Origin: Zestomicrobium sp964482405
GTDB taxonomy: Archaea; Thermoproteota; Thermoprotei_A; Sulfolobales; NBVN01
DNA: 6,893 nt
Assembly: GCA_964482405.1 (NCBI GenBank)
Contig: CAYZXH010000054.1
Coordinates: 1 to 6,893 of the forward strand
Direction: 5' to 3'
The position numbers and the translations under genes were made by a program. A model generated the notes under the pieces. It was not told the origin of the DNA. It saw nothing but the letters and a program-made list of their open reading frames with translations, and searched no databases. Positions within the stretch are counted from its first letter, which is position 1; each line of letters begins with the position of its first letter. Shown here piece after piece: positions 1 to 5,192 of the stretch.

Positions 1-1
1 A

Positions 2-64
2 GAACGTGATAAACAGATTAAAGAATACTTCGGATTCATCAAGCAGACCTCTTCCCCTCCCTGA
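2..64 (+). CDS. Possible C-terminal end of an upstream gene (partial)
   Basis: The reading frame beginning at base 2 gives a 20-residue tail (ERDKQIKEYFGFIKQTSSPP) ending at a TGA at 62-64. It is charged and hydrophilic and looks like the end of a real protein, but it is too short to name. A second frame from base 3 stays open to about 120 but gives a less protein-like sequence. The T-rich stretch 98-113 downstream could terminate this gene. I cannot exclude that the segment is non-coding. Confidence 0.3.
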   Translation, partial: ERDKQIKEYFGFIKQTSSPP

Positions 65-97
65 ATTGCGGGGGTACGTGGCTTCTGTATCAAGAGG

Positions 98-113
98 TTA
101 TTTTATTTTGTTT
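98..113 (+). promoter_or_regulatory. T-rich tract: upstream terminator and/or promoter of DUF47 gene
   Basis: The tract TTATTTTATTTTGTTT lies between the possible upstream gene and the DUF47 gene. Archaeal transcription often terminates at T-runs. The same bases could serve as a weak TATA element, which would put the transcription start near 125-130. That would favour the ATG at 161 over the TTG at 125 as the start of the next gene. The sequence alone does not separate the two roles. Confidence 0.3.
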
Positions 114-160
114 ACGAATTAATTTTGGGGCTTTCGTTGGAGTGTGAGTTTGAGAGTAGC

Positions 161-793
161 ATGAGTAATGAGTTGCTGAAATATGTGAGAGCCGTCGTCA
201 ACATAGTTAAGTTAAGTAATGAAGGTATTAAACTACTTGAGGAATTTAGGACTGCCGAGGCTATGGAGTCTTTCGCTAAGGGTATTCACGAGGATACGTT
301 AGCGGACGAAATCAGGCGTAACCTGCTGGTTAAGTTACAGGATCTACACCCGGGCTTTATGAGGGAGAGGATATCGACACTCCTTAGGAGGCTTGACTTA
401 ATAGCTGAGCAATCTAAGGAAGTCGCTAGGAACATGACCTTATTCCCGTACCTGGAGCTACCTGGAGAGATTAAGAACGCTGTCAACGAACTTTCCGCGA
501 AAGCTTACGAATCTGTCACAAGACTCTACGATATAACCTCACTACTAATTAATCGCGAATATGATAAGGTCTTAAACGAAGCGTATAAGGTGGAGGTAGC
601 TGAAGAAGACGCTGATAGGATCTTAGTTAGGGGGCGTCAACTACTAGTTAGGTATGGGTCTGTGATAAGAAACCCGGCGATAATACTAATGGTTGATAAA
701 CTTATTGAAGCACTTGAGGGAATAACTGACTTCGCTGAAGACGCTAGCGATTATCTGAGAACGCTCGCGCTCTACTGTAGGAGCCTTAAATAA
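161..793 (+). CDS. DUF47 / PhoU-like putative phosphate transport regulator
   Basis: The protein is 210 residues from the ATG at 161. An in-frame TTG at 125 would add 12 residues, but the ATG is preferred because it gives the MSNELLKYVR start and sits just after GAGAG. It is all-helical with no membrane segment, as expected for a cytoplasmic PhoU-like helical bundle. Acidic patches of the type that bind metal in this family occur near residues 43-49 (HEDTLAD) and 148-152 (EEDAD). A final helix, LIEALEGITDFAEDASDYL (about 181-199), matches the usual DUF47 C-terminus. DUF47 proteins are usually partners or regulators of PiT phosphate permeases. A PiT gene does lie next door, but it is convergent and overlaps the last 8 bp instead of sharing an operon. 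The family call is good; the regulatory role is inferred from family and neighbour. Confidence 0.72.
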   Translation: MSNELLKYVRAVVNIVKLSNEGIKLLEEFRTAEAMESFAKGIHEDTLADEIRRNLLVKLQDLHPGFMRERISTLLRRLDLIAEQSKEVARNMTLFPYLELPGEIKNAVNELSAKAYESVTRLYDITSLLINREYDKVLNEAYKVEVAEEDADRILVRGRQLLVRYGSVIRNPAIILMVDKLIEALEGITDFAEDASDYLRTLALYCRSLK

Positions 794-1964
794 GTCGTGC
801 TATGAATACGTACACGAGATACGAGATCGCCGCGCACGCAGGCGTTGTTAAAGCCCATATCGCTAACATCTTCCTCACAACGCCCATATTAACGACGCTG
901 TAACCCTCCGCTAAGCTAGCTCCAATAATACTCCCTGCAACGGCCATGGTAGTAGCTGCAGGAACTCCCAACTCAGCTAACAGTAACACAGTCACTGATG
1001 TTGAGACATACGTCACCACAGCCGTTGAGTAGTTGAGGGTGGCTAAATCCTCAGCTAAAGTTCCTACCACCCTTTTACCCCAAGAAAACACGCCGAGGGA
1101 AATGAGCAAGCCACCGAATAAGAGCAAGATCGATAGGTAGTCCTCGTTAACAATACCTAACTCGTTAATTATGATGACGTATAAGGGTCCTGCAACTATT
1201 CCGGCGTTGCTCGCGCCGTAAGCTAATGACATCAGAGCGATTATCAAGAATGATGAAACATTCCTGAACATGATTGTCTTCTCGTATTGATTGCTTGTTT
1301 TCTCATCCACGTACGCCTTACTCAAGACTAGCAGTAAAGCACTTAAAGCAAGCGCTGTTACTAAGCTGAGCACAGTGTCCAACAACTTACTTAACATTAT
1401 GTACGTCATAAATACCGATATTAGGTGTAGAGAGAGTAAGCTAGCTGGCAAGGTGGTTTCAGGGTCTTCTAAGTACCTAGCCAGGAACTTCTTTATCAAG
1501 AAAGATATGAGGCCTGACAAAGGTATCGTGAGGAATCTGAGAACATATATTAGGGCTACCTCACCCCACATGACCACGCGAGGATTTACTGAAACGCCGA
1601 AGCCTATGAGGCCGGCTAATACGGTTTCATTTACTGAGACAGGTACTTTGAGTAGTGAGGCGGTTAAGACCCAGAAACCTGCGGCGAACATAGCTACCAG
1701 CATGCCGGTAGTGAGTAAGGACGTGTGTATTGAACCTGAGTCAATGACTCTCGTGCCGAGAACCCAAGCAACGTTGGCTCCGAGCATGACGGAACCAAAT
1801 ACCACGAAGATTGATGTAATTAATAACGCTTTATCTAGCTTAATGATCTTAGCCCCAACCACGGCCGCAACTATGTTAGCTGCGTTATTAGAGCCAGCGC
1901 TCCAAGCGAGAAACGCCGCTACAGCTAGCGAACATGCCAGTAAGGCCGTGTTCGTCTCAAGCAC
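786..1964 (-). CDS. PiT-family inorganic phosphate (or sulfate) permease, atypical signature
   Basis: This 392-residue membrane protein has roughly ten or eleven hydrophobic segments and two related halves, as in PiT (PF01384) transporters. The N-half signature is GSNNAAN at residues 24-30 and the C-half equivalent is GASNAGI at 250-256, where the family normally has GANDVAN-like motifs. Both Asp residues are thus Asn here. The downstream PVS-type segments are recognisable at 108-121 (PVSVNETVLAGLIG) and 335-348 (PAATTMAVAGSIIG), followed by VVRKMLAIWALTTP. Length is normal for archaeal members. The start is GTG at 1964. A TATA-like element at 1987-1997 lies about 26 bp upstream, so the mRNA may be nearly leaderless. 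The family normally symports phosphate with Na+ or H+, and some members carry sulfate. The changed signature makes substrate and coupling ion uncertain. The gene converges on, and overlaps by 8 bp, the DUF47 gene. Confidence 0.82.
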   Translation of the reverse strand: MLETNTALLACSLAVAAFLAWSAGSNNAANIVAAVVGAKIIKLDKALLITSIFVVFGSVMLGANVAWVLGTRVIDSGSIHTSLLTTGMLVAMFAAGFWVLTASLLKVPVSVNETVLAGLIGFGVSVNPRVVMWGEVALIYVLRFLTIPLSGLISFLIKKFLARYLEDPETTLPASLLSLHLISVFMTYIMLSKLLDTVLSLVTALALSALLLVLSKAYVDEKTSNQYEKTIMFRNVSSFLIIALMSLAYGASNAGIVAGPLYVIIINELGIVNEDYLSILLLFGGLLISLGVFSWGKRVVGTLAEDLATLNYSTAVVTYVSTSVTVLLLAELGVPAATTMAVAGSIIGASLAEGYSVVNMGVVRKMLAIWALTTPACAAISYLVYVFIARLI

Positions 1965-1984
1965 CTTTAAAGTTATCTCCTACA

Positions 1985-2000
1985 ATGATTATTTAAGTTT
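1985..2000. promoter_or_regulatory. AT-rich core of divergent promoter region (PiT permease / HMG-CoA reductase)
   Basis: The 116-bp gap between the two divergent genes contains ATTATTTAAG at about 1987-1997. Its A/T symmetry could let it act as a TATA box in either direction. For the minus-strand permease it lies about 26 bp before the GTG start. For the plus-strand reductase it would give a leader of about 65 nt. A T-run follows at 1997-2003. This is inferred from position and composition only. Confidence 0.35.
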
Positions 2001-2066
2001 TTTCAAGAAATTCTCTCAAGGACCTCACGGCCATCACCCTTAAAACCAGACCTACGATATCTTTCT

Positions 2067-2072
2067 GGAGGT
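2067..2072 (+). promoter_or_regulatory. Shine-Dalgarno site that sets the HMG-CoA reductase start
   Basis: GGAGGT is a perfect anti-16S match lying 8 nt before the GTG at 2081. It supports GTG 2081 as the true start, which is also where alignment with the bacterial class II enzyme begins. Confidence 0.7.
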
Positions 2073-2080
2073 ACTGTAAC

Positions 2081-3352
2081 GTGGTCTCTACTTCACGTCT
2101 ACCAGGTTTTCATAAACTGACTTTGAGTGAGAGGGTTGAGAAGCTTAAGGAGTTGGCGAACTTGAGTGACGAGGACGTGAAGCTCTTGCTTAAGGAAGGT
2201 ACGTTACCTCTCGAAATAGCTGACAGGATGATAGAAAACGTTGTCGGCACCCTATCCCTACCGCTAGGGATAGCGACTAACTTCCTGATTAACGGTAAGG
2301 AATACCTGGTTCCTATGGCTATAGAGGAGCCTTCGGTAGTTGCCGCGGCTTCTAACGCTGCTAAGATGCTTAGGGAGGGTGGTGGTATAAAAGCTCAAGC
2401 TACTGAATCGCTCATGATAGCTCAGATTCAGCTAGTCGGTGTTGCAGCACCTCATGCCGCGAAATACTTGATTTACGAGCATAGGGAAGAGATAAAAGAA
2501 ATAGCTAATGCTACGAACCCGCTCTTAATCAGTTTAGGAGGGGGTGTTAGGGATGTTGAGGTCTATGTAATTGAGTCTCCTGCAGGACCTATGGTCATAA
2601 CGAATCTCATAGTAGACGTTAAAGACGCGATGGGAGCTAACACTGTCAATACTATGGCGGAGAAGGTCGCTCCACACATAGAGAAGTGGACCGGCGGTAA
2701 AGTCTACTTGAGGATAGTGTCTAACTTAGCTGACAGGAGGTTGGTGCGTGCTTGGGGTAAGGTGCCTAAGGACGTCCTAGGAGGGGAGGAAGTAGTTGAC
2801 GGAATAGTCTATGCTTGGGCTTTCGCTTCAGCAGATCCTTACAGAGCCGCGACACACAATAAAGGAATAATGAACGGTGTGATTGCCGTAGCTCTCGCGA
2901 CAGGTCAGGACACTAGGGCTCTGGAAGCCGGTGCTCACGCCTACGCCGCTAGATCAGGCAAATACACATCCTTAAGTGTTTGGGAGAAGGATGAGAACGG
3001 CGACTTAGTAGGCTTTTTAGAAATGCCTATGGCGGTAGGACTTATAGGGGGTGCTGTCAAGGTAAACCCGATAGCGCAGTTAAGCCTGAAGATCTTGGGT
3101 ATTAAGACAGCTAAGGAACTAGCCGAGATCATGGGTGCTGTAGGGCTAGCTCAAAACTTAGCAGCACTGAGAGCACTAGCTACTGAAGGCATACAGAAAG
3201 GTCACATGAAACTACACGCAAGAAACATAGCTATAACCGCCGGCGCTAGGGGATCGGAGATAGACATAGTTGTTCAAGAAATGATTAAGAGAGACGCTAT
3301 AAGGCTTGACGTAGCTAAAGAAATACTGGAATCGATTAGAAAGAAAAAGTAA
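2081..3352 (+). CDS. hmgA: Class II 3-hydroxy-3-methylglutaryl-CoA reductase
   Basis: The enzyme interconverts HMG-CoA and mevalonate with a nicotinamide cofactor. In archaea this step feeds isoprenoid ether lipid synthesis. The 423-residue protein aligns almost end to end with the Pseudomonas mevalonii type, starting at SRLPGF (residues 5-10) with no membrane anchor. Class II diagnostic segments include IENVVGTLSLP (51-61), EEPSVVAAAS (82-91), DAMGANTVNTMAE (182-194), HNKGIMNG (259-266) and EMPMAVGLIGGA (314-325); class I enzymes read GTVGGGT at the last site. The expected catalytic residues are all present: Glu83, Lys261, Asp277 and His375 (matching Glu83, Lys267, Asp283 and His381 of P. 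mevalonii). At the cofactor site the NAD-selecting Asp146 of P. mevalonii is Asn146 here. Most crenarchaeotes are thought to use class I, so transfer from bacteria or another archaeon is plausible. The gene looks monocistronic, with a T-run terminator directly after it. Confidence 0.95.
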   Translation: MVSTSRLPGFHKLTLSERVEKLKELANLSDEDVKLLLKEGTLPLEIADRMIENVVGTLSLPLGIATNFLINGKEYLVPMAIEEPSVVAAASNAAKMLREGGGIKAQATESLMIAQIQLVGVAAPHAAKYLIYEHREEIKEIANATNPLLISLGGGVRDVEVYVIESPAGPMVITNLIVDVKDAMGANTVNTMAEKVAPHIEKWTGGKVYLRIVSNLADRRLVRAWGKVPKDVLGGEEVVDGIVYAWAFASADPYRAATHNKGIMNGVIAVALATGQDTRALEAGAHAYAARSGKYTSLSVWEKDENGDLVGFLEMPMAVGLIGGAVKVNPIAQLSLKILGIKTAKELAEIMGAVGLAQNLAALRALATEGIQKGHMKLHARNIAITAGARGSEIDIVVQEMIKRDAIRLDVAKEILESIRKKK

Positions 3353-3365
3353 GGATTAATCAAAA

Positions 3366-3380
3366 CAATATTTTTATTAG
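3366..3380 (+). terminator. T-run terminator after HMG-CoA reductase
   Basis: CAATATTTTTATTAG begins 14 bp after the reductase stop codon. A T5 run in an AT-rich context is a typical archaeal intrinsic termination signal. There is no hairpin, which is normal for archaea. Confidence 0.45.
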
Positions 3381-3462
3381 GCTGAAATAACGAACTCACA
3401 AATAATTCAATGAAGCCCCATAGAAACTATTCCTCAGGACCGCACACGATATTCGGAAGTGT

Positions 3463-3478
3463 TAAAGTACTTATAAAT
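3463..3478 (+). promoter_or_regulatory. Archaeal BRE/TATA promoter of the structured RNA
   Basis: An A-rich, BRE-like TAAAGTAC precedes TTATAAAT (3471-3478). The TATA centre at about 3474 is 25-26 bp before G3499/G3500, which is exactly where the GC-rich RNA block begins. This is the clearest canonical promoter in the window. No comparable TATA box lies between the RNA and the downstream genes, so it may also drive those. Confidence 0.7.
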
Positions 3479-3498
3479 TCTTAAAGCTTTATTTTATT

Positions 3499-3670
3499 GG
3501 CCCTCCGGGTCTCCGAGATCCGTGGGGTCTTGAAGTCCCGGTGACGGGGCTTGAGCTACTGCGGTGAGGGGGCTCGGGGAGACCGTTGAGAGGTAGGTGG
3601 TGGGGAGTCTGGAGGCAACAAACGTGAAAGGCCGTGAACCATCACCTACTGAGGAACGGTAGCTCACCAA
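3499..3670 (+). ncRNA. GC-rich structured RNA of unknown family (ncRNA or long structured leader)
   Basis: The block is far richer in G+C than its flanks and begins at the predicted transcription start. Pairings read by eye are as follows. 3508-3517 (GGTCTCCGAG) pairs with 3573-3584 with a two-base bulge. Inside this, 3533-3540 pairs with 3545-3552 as an 8-bp hairpin capped by a GUGA (GNRA) tetraloop. 3593-3603 (GTAGGTGGTGG) pairs over 11 bp with 3639-3649. 3552-3561 (TGAGCTACTG) pairs over 10 bp with 3657-3666; because it starts inside the first helix and ends outside it, it forms a pseudoknot. An alternative pairing of 3563-3568 with 3663-3668 competes with it. I see no conserved SRP helix-8 motif, no full RNase P consensus, no tRNA and no C/D boxes. 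The 3' end is uncertain. Because the next gene starts within 40 nt and lacks its own promoter, the RNA could be a cis-acting leader. Confidence 0.6.
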
Positions 3671-3694
3671 CTGAATTAAGATGAGGTAGGGTAC

Positions 3695-3700
3695 GAGGAG
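3695..3700 (+). promoter_or_regulatory. Shine-Dalgarno GAGGAG; favours GTG 3707 as start of the next gene
   Basis: GAGGAG directly abuts the TTG at 3701, leaving no spacer for that start, but lies 6 nt before the GTG at 3707. GTG 3704 (3-nt spacing) is intermediate. A second GAGGT at 3683-3687 is 13 nt from the TTG. The best-spaced start is therefore GTG 3707. Confidence 0.5.
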
Positions 3701-3706
3701 TTGGTG

Positions 3707-3988
3707 GTGGTATCCGAGGAAGAGTCACGTAGGAGGTATGTTGAGGGAGCTATAATATCTGCGTTACGTCTCTACAGGCATTGGAGGAAGAGAGGCTTAA
3801 CAAAGAATGAAGCTTTCAAACGCTCAGTTAAGCAAGCTTTAGGTATGGTGGAGGTCAGCGGTCTTTCTAGGGAGGAAGTAATTGATGTCCTAGAAGATTT
3901 TAGGAAGATTCTAGATGAAATTAAGAATGAGCTAACGAGTCAGTCACTTAGCTATAAAAACGAGAAATCGAGAGTAGATAGTGGGTGA
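3707..3988 (+). CDS. Small basic/acidic helical protein of unknown function
   Basis: I do not recognise this protein. It is 93 residues from GTG 3707, or 95 from TTG 3701. It appears wholly helical. A strongly basic N-terminal half (SRRRYVEGAIISALRLYRHW, then RKRGLTKNEAFKRS) is followed by an acidic amphipathic helix (SREEVIDVLEDFRKILDEIK) and a polar, probably disordered tail. There is no signal peptide, membrane segment or cysteine. The charge layout could suit nucleic-acid binding or an adaptor role, but that is a guess. Its stop codon overlaps the start of the next gene (GTGATG), so the two are translationally coupled and probably work together. The structured RNA ends about 37 nt upstream, and the repeated GGTGGTGG over the start codons can pair with a segment of that RNA. 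Confidence 0.72.
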   Translation: MVSEEESRRRYVEGAIISALRLYRHWRKRGLTKNEAFKRSVKQALGMVEVSGLSREEVIDVLEDFRKILDEIKNELTSQSLSYKNEKSRVDSG

Positions 3989-4848
3989 TGAGTGGGTTGG
4001 TTCTACCACCTATTAAGGGGCTGCTCCTCAGAGTTTTCTTTGAGTCGGCTGATGGGGGTTATTACTCCCCACATTTCGAGAGATGTTATGAGGTTTTGCC
4101 AGTCCCGGAACCTATGAGGGGCGACGTAGACACTTCAATACTTCAGAAATTCGCGTATTCAAGTATTGCAAGTAGGTGTGGGGATCACCCGCTGAGTAAG
4201 TACATGCCTTACGACTACGTCTTGATAGGGGGGTCAAGTCATCACGTAAGCAAGATCGTCGCTCACTGGGACCCGAGATTCGATATAGGTGTATACGCTG
4301 ATTACTGGAGAACTATTGGCGGCAGAATACCCAGGGATTTTAAAGATTGTGATGACTGCTACATATTTTTTGCTGCAGGCCTCGCTAAGTACCCGCCAGG
4401 ATTCTTCAACGAGAAGAAAGGTTTCACAGAGATTAGGAAAACTTTCCTCAGATCTGATAGGGGGATCTACGTCGTGGGCTACATGAAGGTAGATGAGGTC
4501 GTGGACTTAACAGAGATATCGGCGGAACTGAGCTTGAGGAAAGCCAGGTATAGCCTGAGGGAGGTGTGGGAGGAAGCTATAAAGAGGTACGGGAGTAAGA
4601 TAAGAGAGATACCACACATCATAAGACCTGCAGATCTCCCCGTAATAGTGTTGAGTAACGAAGGCAACTATAGGTTATTCAAAGAACCACTACCACTAAT
4701 AGAGTGGGTGGAGAACTATAAATTACTAAGCGACATCTCCTACACGTTCGGCATCAAAACACCTGAAGACCGAATCAAATACAAAGTATACACAGAAGAA
4801 GAACTAAGGGAAATCCTGAGAAGCTTAGAGAAAGAAAGACTCATCTAA
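3988..4848 (+). CDS. Nmad3-like protein (nucleotide modification associated domain 3)
   Basis: The protein is 286 residues from ATG 3988; a GTG at 3985 adds one. The overlap with the stop of the preceding gene indicates coupled translation. Blocks that resemble the Nmad3 family, in order, are: an N-terminal strand and glycine turn, LLLRVFFESADGGYYSP (12-28), with LPVPEP (37-42); HWDPRF (93-98); a middle block, CYIFFAAGLAKYP (124-136), like the family's 'FFYAGL'; GIYVVGYMKVDEVVD (159-173); and a late block, PVIVLSNEGNYRLFKEPLPL (218-237). No signal peptide or membrane helix is seen. Nmad domains were proposed from gene neighbourhoods to act with DNA or RNA base modification systems, as readers or accessory factors; the biochemical activity is not known to me. 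The match is by eye, so the family call is probable and the function is inferred. The C-terminus (residues 262-286) is a charged helix. Confidence 0.6.
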   Translation: MSGLVLPPIKGLLLRVFFESADGGYYSPHFERCYEVLPVPEPMRGDVDTSILQKFAYSSIASRCGDHPLSKYMPYDYVLIGGSSHHVSKIVAHWDPRFDIGVYADYWRTIGGRIPRDFKDCDDCYIFFAAGLAKYPPGFFNEKKGFTEIRKTFLRSDRGIYVVGYMKVDEVVDLTEISAELSLRKARYSLREVWEEAIKRYGSKIREIPHIIRPADLPVIVLSNEGNYRLFKEPLPLIEWVENYKLLSDISYTFGIKTPEDRIKYKVYTEEELREILRSLEKERLI

Positions 4849-4882
4849 CAACACAATAAAGACTCACAGTACGTGAAGGATT

Positions 4883-4976
<94 letters not shown>

Positions 4977-5047
4977 TATACATCCCAGTAAAGCTCTTAG
5001 ATAGAGTTAAGCAGGTTAAGTGGTTATATTCTTCTTAATTTAGCAAC
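4977..5047. other. Intergenic DNA with no recognised feature
   Basis: This AT-rich stretch lies between the IS605-like end and the decayed ATPase start. I see no open frame with a plausible start, no RNA fold and no clear promoter. It belongs to the 344-bp gap between the Nmad3-like gene and the ATPase gene. Confidence 0.4.
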
Positions 5048-5136
5048 GAAAAGTTTCTGGCATCTTAACGTAGCATAAGCTTGGGGTGATGTTATTTGGT
5101 AAGGAGAAACTAGACTTCATGTCGATAATGTTATGA
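5048..5136 (+). pseudogene. Decayed duplicate of the ATPase promoter and start region
   Basis: The segment mirrors the start of the ATPase gene about 100 bp downstream. GAAAAGTTT (5048-5056) matches AAAAGTTT at the real TATA box. CTTA-N8-TAAG (5064-5079) keeps the spacing of the real palindrome. GGGGTG then precedes an ATG (5089) reading ATGTTATTTGGTAAGGAG, close to ATGCTATTTGATAGGAAG at 5193. AAACTAG and ACTTC follow in both copies, with a short deletion here. The frame encodes only MLFGKEKLDFMSIML before a TGA at 5134-5136. I infer a remnant of a paralogous ATPase gene, or a partial duplication. The matches are short, so chance similarity is possible. Confidence 0.4.
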
Positions 5137-5148
5137 TTCTGATAAAAG

Positions 5149-5155
5149 TTTATAA
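5149..5155 (+). promoter_or_regulatory. TATA box of the ATPase gene
   Basis: TTTATAA preceded by purine-rich GATAAAAG matches an archaeal BRE/TATA. The transcription start is expected near 5177-5179, inside the second palindrome, giving a leader of only about 15 nt. Confidence 0.55.
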
Positions 5156-5191
5156 CTTACGGGGGCGTAAGTTACTTACGGGGGTGTAAGT
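5154..5191 (+). promoter_or_regulatory. Two tandem 18-bp palindromes: probable operator over promoter and ribosome site
   Basis: ACTTAC-GGGGGC-GTAAGT (5155-5172) and ACTTAC-GGGGGT-GTAAGT (5174-5191) are two near-identical dyads with 6-bp arms and a G-rich 6-bp centre, spaced 19 bp apart. They start just after the TATA box, cover the predicted transcription start, and end 1 bp before the ATG at 5193. The centre of the second copy, GGGGGTG (5180-5186), also works as the Shine-Dalgarno site with 6-nt spacing. A dimeric repressor, possibly the ATPase itself or its partner, could block both initiation and translation. The dyads are plain in the sequence; the role is inferred. Confidence 0.65.
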
Positions 5192-5192
5192 C

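Noticed and set aside
1291..2043. Open frame of 250 codons on the plus strand opposite the PiT permease gene.
   Set aside because: It is antisense to a clear transporter, is rich in Ser, Thr and Ala from mirrored codons, and has no recognisable domain or ribosome site.
2941..3132. Minus-strand frame of 63 codons within the HMG-CoA reductase gene.
   Set aside because: It is antisense to a highly conserved catalytic region, with no evidence of coding.
3411..3485. 24-codon frame MKPHRNYSSGPHTIFGSVKV...* before the structured RNA.
   Set aside because: Its 3' part is the TATA box of the RNA, there is no ribosome site, and it lies in AT-rich spacer directly after a terminator.
3533..3552. AAGTCCC...GGGGCTT resembles the two strands of RNase P helix P4 (conserved regions I and V).
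   Set aside because: The strands are joined by only a GUGA tetraloop, leaving no room for the rest of the molecule, and I find no ACAGAA-like or other RNase P conserved regions in the expected order. An Rfam RF00373 search would settle it.
4289..4667. Short frames on both strands within the Nmad3-like gene.
   Set aside because: They overlap a long, conserved-looking frame that is translationally coupled to its neighbour; they lack ribosome sites.
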